A DNA stretch of 64,000 nucleotides. It comes from Batillaria attramentaria. Lineage: Eukaryota > Mollusca > Gastropoda > Batillariidae. The notes under the pieces were generated by a model. The model did not search any database. It was not told where the DNA came from and was given only the letters and a program-made list of their open reading frames with translations. The position numbers were made by a program, and so were the translations under genes. Positions 22,789 to 32,667 of the stretch are shown here, piece after piece (within the stretch, counting starts at the first letter, position 1; every line of letters begins with the position of its first letter). Location of the stretch: NCBI GenBank assembly GCA_018292915.2, contig JACVVK020000541.1:219001-283000 (forward strand), written 5' to 3'.

Positions 22789-23740
22789 CTACCCTGCCTT
22801 GGCAGCCAAAGAGTTAATCAGCAAGTCTCTGTGGCCATAGAGATCCACTGGGGTAAGAGCTGAAGCAGCCAAACAACAATTCAGGAAGAGCCTGTGGTCG
22901 TCAACTGTGATGCCGATGTTTTTGATTTGAACAACCTCCCCTCTCTCTTTTGTTTCCATCGCTTCACAATGCCCTTGCCGCTTGTAATATTGCATGCTCC
23001 TCTCGGGTAAGCTGCATTTTTTCAGCTTGCATCCAATTTTGTACCTGCATCGGCGTCTGCAGGGTCCGAGAGCGCGAACTTACGGAGATTCCCGCACCCC
23101 CTTGTGAACGAGTTTTTGGCTACACTGTCATTCATGCACACACTGCAAAACATGGTCCGCGTTTCTTCATTGTAAACCAACCATGGCCCGGAATACTTTG
23201 AACCAATTGGATATTAGTTGTCGAGCGGGGGGCTTGGTACTTTTGTTTTCAACATCTTTCGATTTTGGGCTCAGGAGTGCCACTCGGTGCCTCCGAACTG
23301 AGAGGAAGCTCTTCACTGCCCCCCCCCCCCCGATCCATCGGGTCATCCGCGTTAGAAGCGCTTGCGGATTGAGAAACATTGCTCTTTTTGAACATAGCCG
23401 TCGAAAATGACTGACCTTTTCCAGGCCTGGGTCTTTTTTGGGGGGTGGCATGGTGTATGAGATGGTAAACTTTCAGCACGGTCTCAAACACGCTTCTCAG
23501 TCGGCAGCAGACGACAACAATACGCAAATACAGTTGACGTCACAGAAAAGTGAGCGCTTTTGCCGGTAACGGAATTTGATTGGCCGAGTGGTTTCAGCTG
23601 ACGACAAGAAGTTACTAAATATAACAGTGACACAGTTTCGCCGCAAAGCCAGACGCCGAATCTATGGGCAGTGGCAGGCCTATCTGTTCGGTGACTATCG
23701 CATTTTCGCATCGTTGAAAGAGTAATGCTGCTTGCCATGA
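22789..23740 (-). pseudogene. Unrecognised broken coding remnant, possibly transposon-derived
   Basis: Overlapping minus-strand frames read through each other with stops and frame changes. The upstream part has a Ser/Gly/Pro-rich segment (QSASASNADDPMDRGGGGSE). It is followed by QLVQSIPGHGWFTMKKRGPC and, further on, CMQAEKMQLTREEHA in a different frame. The order, a low-complexity N-terminus then a W..KKRG.C..C-like block, is reminiscent of zinc-finger heads of hAT-like transposases, but I see no complete finger and cannot name it. It may be chance. Confidence 0.25.
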
Positions 23741-24180
23741 AACTCTAATGGCATGACCTCAGTAGCCAAACATGAATGAATGGGACAATGTCCGCCAGCA
23801 CTGTGAATCAATGGGACAAATGTCCTAGCTGGGGTGCAAACGATGGGACATTTCCCATTTTGAGACGAGAGTGAAGCTAGCAGCCACCTAAAACATACTG
23901 CTCAAAAATATATATCATTTCCTTCCCAAAAAGTCTCAGGTTTAAATCTTGAACAAAAATATCTGAAATCTAACTGTATCCTGATAGTCACATCTAGAAT
24001 ACTGTTGAAGGAGTGGGTGGGTGGGTGTTTGGGGTTATTCACATGTCACTCATTATGTAGTCACGTCTTTCCTCAAGATGATATTGCCTTTGTATAAAAC
24101 TATTCCGGCCGGACTTCGTCAGTACTCATACGTTATTCAGGCACTCTGACAACCGAGAAAAGCCGTTAAAAACACTGTGA
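23741..24180. other. No gene; cluster of GGGACA/TGTCC palindromic words
   Basis: Near 23785-23860 the words GGGACAATGTCC and GGGACAAATGTCC, and a third GGGACATTTCCC, occur within 80 bases. The region 24010-24035 (GTGGGTGGGTGTTTGGGG) resembles the 3' tail of the SINE at 2316. Nothing else is recognised. Confidence 0.4.
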
Positions 24181-26460
24181 ATGACGTCAATGGCAAAAGA
24201 TAACTGCCTCATCCTTCATGTCTGCTTCTGCAACAACATGCTGGACATCACTTGGCGTATCTTGCAAGGCTGTAGGTTCCAGATGCCAGTTCAAGGAGTC
24301 AGGTAACTCCTCAGTGTCAAATGTTGTTTCTTCAGGCTGAGCTATGGACTCCTTTTCTGTAGGATCCACTGCATCACATGTTGCTTTGCTCTGATGGCCA
24401 GGTAAGTTGCAGCCGTATGCCAGGACAACAAGCATACTGTTCACAGCAGAACCAACCAGGAAGTGGCCCCGGATCGCTCGTATGACTGCCTTTCCTTGTA
24501 TCATATGAACAAAAGCGCTTGGGGCATATACCACCTCAAGGACGTTCTGAAGTCCGATGTTTGCCATCACATGTCCAATACGCCCTAAAAACCTCATCTC
24601 TGTATGGATTCAGGCTCCCAACCTCAGCACAACGGAACGCAGGTCACTTCTCTCTGGTTCGATGGACACAATGATGGATTCTTTTCACCAAAGAGGCTGG
24701 TCGAAAGTGATGATGGGCGTTAAACCATGTCGGATCGCCTCCTTTGTGATGAACGATAAGGTGAAAAAACGCATGACATGTCACTCGGATTCATGTCGAT
24801 CATGGGAAGAAACTGCACTTCAGACAGCCCTGGGTCTACGTTGGTGTGAACAGTCTGCATCATGCCAGACCATGCGGGTCGTGGCGATCGCAGTGGCCAA
24901 GCAACCTTCCACAGGACGTCTACCTCCCAGGTTGGATCCTCCACCACGAGAGTCTTCCAAGGGCTGGTACTTAAGAGACAGGATTGCAACGCAACCTGAT
25001 CTGTAATAGGATATGTCGATCTTTGCTCTTGCAACAATGTCGTCTTTAGAAACAGTGGTCCTTAGAATAGGTCTTATTTCCCCTGGCACTGGGGTAACCA
25101 TGCAGTGGGACGTATTCTAGCCATTAAGCGTTTTACTGTTGTGGTCGACGTTGTCTGCTACATATTGTAGGCAACTTCCTTCACTGAGCTCAGGGACATC
25201 TCTGGTCTGTGTTGCTGCAGCATAAATTATGCTTCAAACTTCAGCAGTTCCTTGTAGGATGAACAGAACCCCATGGAATTCAACGTGTTTAACAAGAACG
25301 CCGAGGCAAAGTTGTGGTGAAGCTGAACTCCGAATCCAATCTGAAGTGGCGCAGTCAGAACTCTTGGCCTTGCAGCTTGGACGATTGCTTGTCCTGTCGC
25401 GGCAATCTTGGTGTTGGCCTCTTTTTCACTGAAAATTGTCCTCATGAACACCTACAAAGACTCAGGCACAAACTTCAAGTTTGAATCCTCAGATGACATT
25501 TCTTCTTCGCTGGGGGAAAACGTCTTTGAGTTTGTACTTGTTCTGGTGTCACTCTTTATGAGCGCCGCAGCTGCCTGCACGAGCCACAGCTTTTCGGTCT
25601 CTACGTTGTCTTCCTCCGGAGCCTCAAAAAAGGGACATTAAAATAGACAAAGCTGTGGCCTTGACAGTCACAACATTAGGTTTGCCATTAATTTCAGTGA
25701 TGATGATCTTGTCTCCGAAATGGTCGAGAAGCTTTTGTTTCATGTAAGGGACTGTGTAAGCGTCGCCGCCGCAAAATTCCAACATTTTCTCAGTCAGATT
25801 GCCAACTGTCAGCTGTTTATCATCGTTTTCAGTAACGTAGTCGATGACTTTCTGGAACGCTGTAGCTGTGGCTGGGTCCAAAGGACGACCTGGACGTTGC
25901 CTTTTAACACCGGGCGCTGACTGAAGCGGTCTTTCGTGCTGAAATCGCCGTGGGATGTTTTCCCCATTTCGGAAGTTTATGTCACAGACTTTGTGATAAA
26001 CAGCATCAGCTGCATGTAAGTCTGAAATTGCGTATTTCAGCCTGCTGTTTACACTATTTGCCGACTTATCTTGTCAAAGAACGCAAGCACTTCTGTTTTG
26101 GAAATTAATGGTGCGCACACGGTAGCTTTTGTAGCGTGCATCATCAGTATGTATAAGTGTACGTTTTCCGAGCAGAATAAGCAGCATGCCAGAAAGTCAA
26201 ATTGCTCTCCGTCAGAACGGAGACTGCGAACACAAGCAGTTTCACGTTTCCTCTTCAGTTCTGGCAAACGCTGGATAGCGGCAGGATTGGTGAATTTGTT
26301 ACGACAAGTGGTATGAACTTTTTGCCCTTTTTCAGTGTGAATGTTCAACCCACGCCGTTCACCGGCTTTGTTCAAGTCTTCAGCGCCTTTAGCCCCTAGA
26401 ACATTGACGTTTTGGTCGTGGATGAGGGTGTTTCCACGAATTGCACAGGAGTCAATGCTG
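24181..26460 (-). pseudogene. Decayed multi-copy hypothetical protein gene
   Basis: Collinear minus-strand pieces in changing frames: a Cys-containing start (EKGQKVHTTCRNKFTNP ... DFLACCLFCSENV, 26320-26170); GRPLDPATATAFQKVIDYV ... CGGDAYTVPYMKQKLLDHFG ... NGKPNVVTVK (25900-25640); IVQAARPRVLTAPLQIGFG ... LHHNFASAFLLNTLN ... GFCSSYKELLKFEA (25390-25227); YVADNVDHN followed by KTLNG (about 25175-25130); then 24597-24187. I recall this order of motifs from large multi-copy families of uncharacterised proteins in cnidarians and molluscs; their function is not known to me. Stops and frame changes between every block show a pseudogene. It may belong to a mobile element, but no terminal repeats were found. 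Confidence 0.6.
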
Positions 26461-27273
26461 ACAGCTTCAGTGGATAAAGCGGTGTTAAGACAACTTTAGG
26501 CTTCCATACTTTTTTTCTTCCTGAACAACCCTTTTGGGAAACAGCAATAACAAAATATCAATCATATTTTATTTTAAGAACACACCTGATCATCTATAAA
26601 TGACAGTACACATAAGCTTGTCCTCTGACAAACGGTTTTCATTGGTAAAGTGATTAGACTCAATGTGATGTGCTCCAAACGTGTTCTGAGCCGCTTTTGG
26701 TTTTCAAATCTAATTACACGTGGGTATATAGTCTTATTTTCACCAACACTGTATGAAATTAAAATATCAAAACAGAAATCCTAAGCAGCCATCAAAAATA
26801 AAACGAATGAAATTCCATGCTGTACAAATATTTCTTTTCACTAACCTCAAATCCCTTAGAAAAAGACAAAAGAAAGTGATCGTCAGTGCAGACGCTACGT
26901 GATCGTAATGTGCAGATGTATTGTCAGAGTGCTTGGCCTTGCAAGTATGACGCAACTTTTTTGTTTTTTTCGGCGCCACGCAGACGAATACTCTATGGAA
27001 GCCCTGTGCAGCCAAAACTATGAAATAATATTTCTTTATTTAATTTTTGCAAAATTCTCCACAGGCAGAATGTAAAAGAAAATTTACACAACACTTTTAC
27101 AATTTTTTTCTACCCGATGCAATTAAAACTGAAACTCTTCCAATTTTTGTGACCTGTTTTCACAGATTCCATGGAGTATTGTATTTGCCGGATTAATTCG
27201 TTCTGACACTCGTGCTTCCAAATTTCTGATGTTCGGAATATTGTTTATCTCTCCGTTTTTTTATATATACTTT
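26461..27273. other. No recognised feature
   Basis: AT-rich sequence between the pseudogene and the hairpin-ended element. No exon-like frame or terminal repeat is seen. Confidence 0.45.
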
Positions 27274-28428
27274 TTTAATGTTGTTTCCATAGTAATGGAA
27301 ACAACATCATAGGACGGGCTAGATTTTCCACGTTCATGGGCAAGCATCTGTGGTACAAACGCACGTCACTGCCGATCTCCCGCAGAGACGATTATGCAAG
27401 TGTAACTCTGACAATGACGTAAGAAAACGTACGTCATCGATGCTGGCATGTATAGTGCACCGAACGCACTTCTCCTCAGTGAGTGCCGTCTGTGTGGATG
27501 TGTGTGTGTGTGTGCGTGTGTGTGTGAATTGTGTCCGGGCCCGTTTCTTCGAAAATACTTAACCGAATGGTTTCAAATTTGGGGTATCCAAATATATCAA
27601 AATGTTACATTAGACGATTCAAGTGTGTGATGATTGCTTAAGTGATTTGGGAGTTATCGCCCTTTTGAGACAAGTTGGTTGTCTTTCGTGTACAGGCGTA
27701 ATATTTATTTAAATCACTCAATTTTTTGGCAGTAGATAGCTTGAATACGGACTCTGAACAGAGTCACTACTAGAAAATGGTCGCTCTTATAGTTTTCATG
27801 TAAACCGAGCCTGAGTTGACATTGCATGTGAACCCAGTTCAGATGCCTATTTCTCCGAAAATACTGAACCGATCGATTTCAAATTTGGGGTTTCTAAATG
27901 AATCAAGATTGTTGAATAGAAGGCCCGATCCAGGTACGATTGCACACATGATTTGCGAGTTATCGCCCTTTTCAGAAAAAGTGGCTTTCTGGCGTTTAAA
28001 GCGTAATATTTACCTAAACCACTCCATTTTTTGGACATAGATAGCATGAATACGGACTCTCAACTAAGTGAATTTTGGAGGTTGTCGCTTTTATACTTTT
28101 GGCGTAAGCCGTACCTGATGAAAGTGCTGGTGAACACACTTTAGATCTCAAAATAGCTCCTACTATACATAGATAATGAGCCTGGGGTGCCATGAAAAAT
28201 ATATACAAAAAAATTAGAAAAATTCACTGCAGCCGTTATCGTCAGTTGACCCGAAAAATTGTACTGACAGCACATTTCCTCTACAAGCCACACGCCTCAC
28301 AAACATCGAAGAAGAGACGCACGCGCACTGACGTAAAGTAAGTGCGTCATGTTTGATTGACGTGATGCTGTTTTTTCTTGGGGGTGTCTCGCCACTTTCT
28401 TTCCGAATTCCTCTGTTTGGAGACGTGG

Positions 28429-28580
28429 TGTATTTTACTTCTACTATGTCGCCATCTTCGTGCAATCGCAGAGAAGACACGGGATACAACAGAATACAAC
28501 TCCAATACTTTATGAACAGAATATGCACGGAGAACAAATTCATGAAAGAAGAAGAACCCAGAACGCTGTGCAGGGCTGCT
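28429..28580 (-). repeat. LTR-like segment shared with the gypsy fragment
   Basis: About 150 bp that on the minus strand match 49960-50115, the sequence directly after the gypsy integrase frame (shared: AAAGTATTGGAGTTGTAT, GTTGTATCCCGTGT). Another copy is at 62860-63015, at the same place in the next hairpin-family copy, so the insertion predates their split. Confidence 0.7.
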
Positions 28581-28927
28581 TACGTACTGAACAGGTCAGA
28601 TCTAGAACATTTCTCAACTTACTGGAAGGTTCGATATCTTTCCAAGGTGACGTCATCTACTGACGTTACTGCATCAGCATGTTTTGGGATGGTCTAGAAA
28701 TTATTTTGCATCGAAATGCAGTATCTTTTCGCGATCTCTACAACTTGACATGTGGAAAGCGGGAATTTCAGTGGGTTTCGTTTTTGCCACTGACTCACAC
28801 TCAGAAGCATAATGCAAAGATCTTGGAAACATAAAGATAGTTCACTTACCTCCCTTTGAGGGACAACGCGTAAGAGTTGTCTGCGCGCATTAGCGCGCAT
28901 CCCGCAGATCTACGCAGTAATGGCAGT

Positions 28928-29044
28928 ATGGCAGAAAGCCAGAAACCACGCAAAAATTCGGGCGTGCAATGGTGTGCAGCGCCGAATTGCTGTCAGAAGC
29001 GAACACCAGGAACGGGAAAACCTTTCTGTAGATTTCCCCCTTGA
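28928..29044 (+). pseudogene. THAP-like zinc-finger fragment
   Basis: ATG at 28928 opens a 38-codon frame: MAESQKPRKNSGVQWCAAPN, then CCQKRTPGTGKPFCRFP and a stop. The C-x4-C pair followed by F-x-R-F-P matches the start of THAP DNA-binding domains (C2CH zinc coordination). The later Cys and His that would complete the finger are absent, so it is either a first exon without its partner or a remnant. THAP domains bind transposon ends in P-element and Kolobok-type transposases. The segment is missing from the 61.7-kb copy. Confidence 0.6.
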
Positions 29045-29641
29045 AAAATAGAGGTAGGTATGCCTACGATATCGAAGTTGGAGCCAAGATCGGTATCGAA
29101 GTTGGAGCCAAGATTATGTTTTCTCCCAAACATAACACATAGCATCACACATGAAAACCAAAATCGCCGCATCCACGACGTGTGACTGGCGTAAATTTAG
29201 AATAGAATCCGCATGCTTGTAAAAAGTCTGTTTGTTTGACCCAACCCTACACTAGCCGCCGTAAAAGATTTTAACAAAATAAACAAAAACGAAGATGTCA
29301 GCGACTGACAGGTGGTCTCCCCCCATATATTTCGCATGTGTTTTAGGCCTATGGAAAACATAAGACAGTACTCTCAAAGTTCCGGAGGACGAACGAAAGA
29401 TCTAGTTTGGCTTTCACTGCTGTACGTAGGCTACGCAGTGCATTTCGTTCGATGTGTTCAAGTAAAACTAGTACGGAACACAGAAAGATCGAATGTGCGA
29501 GAGATCCACAGATGAACGCATCCGCTGAATACTTCCTGCTAACTCAGCATTAATCATATCTGCGACCCACGATCCAGCAGATTCTATGTTGTGATATGGT
29601 TTTACAATGGTTAGAATGAAGTTCAGCCGGATGATTTTGTT

Positions 29642-29644
<3 letters not shown>

Positions 29645-29682
<38 letters not shown>
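29645..29682. repeat. (TG)n microsatellite
   Basis: TG repeat; a second TG block follows at 29953-29982. In the 61.7-kb copy a single block (63756-63784) joins the outer flanks of both, so the ~300 bases between are absent there. Confidence 0.92.
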
Positions 29683-29683
<1 letters not shown>

Positions 29684-29950
29684 CAGTGCAACGTGCCGCT
29701 AGCACAGTTCAAGTCAACGTTATTTGTAAAGTTTAAAAAAAAAACACCTCCGCCAACAAAACAACAAAAACAACACCAAAACCTGATGTTTGCGCCTGCC
29801 ACGTGTGTTTACTGCTGTTTGTTTACACTGCATGCAAACCTCTTGATTTTTAAGAAAAGAGTTCTGTACATGTATACCTACAGATTTCCCCCCAACAGTA
29901 TGTGAACTGGAACAAGTGCCGCTGAACGTACCTGCCGCCGTATGAGTGAC

Positions 29951-29982
<32 letters not shown>

Positions 29983-30308
29983 TCTGAATTTAGATGCAGG
30001 TAGACGCTAGCACAATTTAAGTCACCGTGATTTGTAAAGTTGTCAGGGAAAAAAAAAAATTACGCTGTATCTGCGTCAGCCGCGTGTGTTTACTGTTTAC
30101 ACTGCATGCACACGTACCACCTGAGGTCTTTTTTTTTTTTTTTTTTGACAAGAAAGCGAAAAAAAAAAATGTTTGTTTTTCAACAGGAATACCAAAAGAA
30201 GTATTTCCCCGTTTATATTTGTCTGTTATTTGAACAATTCGGCGCAGAACACAATTGCATGCCCGGCTTTTGTGATCGCTTTCCACTTTCCGCCATGCTG
30301 TCACTATA

Positions 30309-31565
30309 GGGGCCAGGAGCCTTGGTCACGACGCGAACGCAAATTTCTTTGCGCAAATAGGTTGCGGATCGTAAGTTCGTATGTGGCTACGTGAAAACTA
30401 TCTCTTCCGCTAGTTGGCCGGTCACGACGCGCACTTACTGGAAACGGTGTCACGTACGGGTTATTTTTAGATAGGTGTGGGACCCCCGGGATTCCCACGG
30501 AAAACACCATCACGTGACCTGCACAAATTCTCCTTGCAGCGTGAAGAGTGAAAGAGAAGAGGGGGTGTGTTCACTACGCGTTCACTACAGAGTTTTTGAT
30601 CGAGTCATGTTTATCTGCCGTAGCGTCAGGTTAAATGCGTGGCATGTATGTGGAGAGTGTGATCAGGAGAGCATGCACGTCGCATATAGACCGCTCCCTA
30701 GCAGTCTCTATCTCAACATTGGACGGACTACAACCAGTAGAAGCATTTACTGCACGTACAAACCGTATGTAGCAGGCTCACTGGCAAGAAAACCAACGGA
30801 ATGAACCTCAATCAAAGAACAACGAAAGAGGAGAGGATAACAACAACATCAACAAAACTCTCCACATACATGCCACGCATTTAACCTGACGCCGGTGCTA
30901 CGGCAGATAAATATAACCAGCGGCAAAACTCTGAATTCGGAACCCGCACATTTCGGGTCCACAACACAATGAATGAGACCTGCATTGACAGGCACTGATA
31001 CGATCAAAACGGTGGTGGCTGATCAGTGAGGACTGACCGAGTGCGTTCAGCACTGAACTAGTCCGAAACACACACAACAAAAATTTAATGTTAACCCACA
31101 AAAAAGGAAACAAACCCACGATGTGTGTACGGCTGGCCACACAGGCCTTTGCATTGCAGGGTGCGTAGTGAACTGAACGCGCCCCCTCTACACTCAAGTC
31201 GTCCTACAGAAGATCGCACAATTCCTGCAGGTCTCTCCTCCTAAATCTAAACCTTTGAAGCATGTCCACATCGTCGTTCAAGTCAAAAGGGTTAGTACGA
31301 TTGCGGAACACCCTTTCCCGTCGCAATGCTCTTCTCATTTGCAGTTCAGGTAAATCAAGCGGGCCGCCATTTTTCAGATTTACGCAAAGGCTACGGCACC
31401 TTTCCGACACCCTCCTAGGTGGTGTACAATACGCAAGGGTTTCCGAGCGGCCGTAACTCTGCGCAAACGTCATGACCACCCAATTTTATCACAAATCGTA
31501 AGTTACGGACCATCGCGTGCGTAAATCGGTGGCGGAAAAGTTACGAACGCGTCGTGACCACGGCC
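30309..31565 (-). mobile_element. Internally deleted Harbinger-type DNA transposon
   Basis: Ends are inverted: GGGGCC then CTTGGTCACGACGCG at 30309-30335, and CGCGTCGTGACCACGGCCCC at 31546-31565. The interior also holds long inverted arms at about 30590-30665 and 30850-30935 (sharing GTTAAATGCGTGGCATGTAT and its complement). The minus strand carries a HARBI1-like N-terminal frame. The rest of the nuclease is missing. No clear 3-bp target duplication was found, so the exact ends are uncertain. Confidence 0.6.
31204..31473 (-). pseudogene. HARBI1-like transposase, N-terminal fragment
   Basis: ATG at 31473, 89 codons to a stop. The end reads RRALRRERVFRNRTNPFDLN, then DDVDMLQRFRFRRRDLQELCDLL. 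The pattern R-x-R-x-NPF/L..D..-[LM]-x-R-[FY]-R followed by a helix ending in DLL/I is that of the segment before the DDE nuclease in PIF/Harbinger proteins. The nuclease itself is absent; the frame stops right after this helix. Intact Harbinger nucleases run to roughly 350-400 residues. This assignment is from motif memory. Confidence 0.6.
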
Positions 31566-31680
31566 CCAGATCTAGGATGCGCGCTAATGCGGGCAGACAA
31601 CTCTTCGCGTTGTCCCGCTATATGTCTCTCTTACGAGGGCAGGAGTGACGCGTCTTTCTGATTCCAAGGTCTTTGCATAA

Positions 31681-31740
31681 TGTGTGTGTGTGTGTGTGTA
31701 GGGGGGGGGGGGTGCGTGCGCGCGCGCGCAAGCGCGCGTC
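31681..31740. repeat. (TG)n, G run and (CG)n tract
   Basis: Short TG repeat, then a G run, then alternating GC. The same position in the copy at 36510-36570 is (TG)n(CG)n. Confidence 0.9.
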
Positions 31741-32240
31741 TAAGGCGAGAGATAGAGAGAGAGGGTCTCTTCTCCGATACCAGTAAGCAATCGTCTGTCA
31801 GTCAGGTCTGCGGGAAGTAACTCTGTCAAAGGGGAACGACTTTATTACAAGAATTCATTCACCCATGTAGAACCTCGCATACGCCAAAAAGTTGTGACGT
31901 CAACCAGCTAGGCGAGCTCACACGACCTCATGTGTTTGGGTTTTTGCAAGTGCATAGAGGCACGATAAGGGTTTTCAGTACTTTCTTTATGTCAGCATGC
32001 TTGATGTCAGAGAGCTTGCGTTCCGGCGTGTGCGCGCGGGCTGCATACATGACACAACGACTACGACTGTGACTACAGCATGTCATTGAATGGAAACAAC
32101 ATATTGGGCTGGTGGCCATCTTGTTTAATAATAAAAGAGGAAACTTCAAACTCCTCTTTGTCATGGTTTGCATGTCAGCCTGCAACGCGTATGAAGGGGA
32201 GTGATTCATGTTGTGCACGGCAGCGAGTCTGAGCAACTTC

Positions 32241-32507
32241 CCTTGCATTAGGTGTCATGTGAATATTAAAACTCTACCCACAGTACCCAGTCGTCTATGA
32301 ACAGTTGCCCCTCAACAGCCCATGAACTGTGTGAAAATTTCAGATTTTTTTCGCTGAGTTATGTATTCAGACTGTCTGAAATTTTCACACAGCCTAGCTT
32401 AAACATAACGGCTGTGGCATCCTTCGAGTTCATGGGCTGTTGAGGGGCGATTGTTCATAGACGACTGGGTGGAGTTTTCAAATTCATATATGATACCTAA
32501 TGCAAGG
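32241..32507. mobile_element. Foldback/MITE-like inverted repeat, 267 bp
   Basis: Left arm CCTTGCATTAGGTGTCATGT ... AAAACTCTACCC ... CCCAGTCGTCTATGAACA ... CCCCTCAACAGCCCATGAAC; the right arm is its imperfect complement up to 32507. Arms are about 90 bp. A smaller inverted pair (GTGTGAAAATTTCAG and CTGAAATTTTCACAC) lies inside. It could form a nearly complete hairpin. The target duplication is unclear. Confidence 0.75.
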
Positions 32508-32667
32508 AAAGGCACTGAAAACGGTGTCAGTACCTAGGCGGCCATGTGGTTGTTTGTCGGTCTTCAGTGCACCACATGGAAACGGAACTTAAGTTGGACG
32601 TTGTGTAAACGGTTCCAAAGGTCTGATTGGTATGCTGTGTTTTTGGCTATGGTATGGTATGGTACCC
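32508..32667. other. SINE-tail (TATGG)n segment and flank
   Basis: Ends with TATGGTATGGTATGGTA (32651-32667), which continues after the RTE LINE at 35941. It is the 3' tail of the SINE at 35942-36356, split by the LINE. Confidence 0.6.

Larger units (their letters stand above)
27279..32123 (+). mobile_element. Hairpin-ended element (TGTTGTTTCC family), 4.8-kb copy
   Basis: Starts TGTTGTTTCCATAGTAATGG with its hairpin complement just after, and ends GGGCTGGTGGCCATCTTG. TTTAA occurs directly before the start (27274-27278) and directly after the end (32124-32128), a candidate 5-bp target duplication. The first ~1 kb aligns with the reverse of 7480-8591 and the first ~2.7 kb with 61708-64000. 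Relative to the 61.7-kb copy it has an extra ~315 bp (28919-29230) with a THAP-like frame. It also carries an LTR-like segment and a Harbinger-type transposon. Superfamily is open: THAP fragments and TTA-rich targets suggest Kolobok-like ancestry, while the hairpin and internal microsatellite recall Helentron-type non-autonomous elements. Confidence 0.7.
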
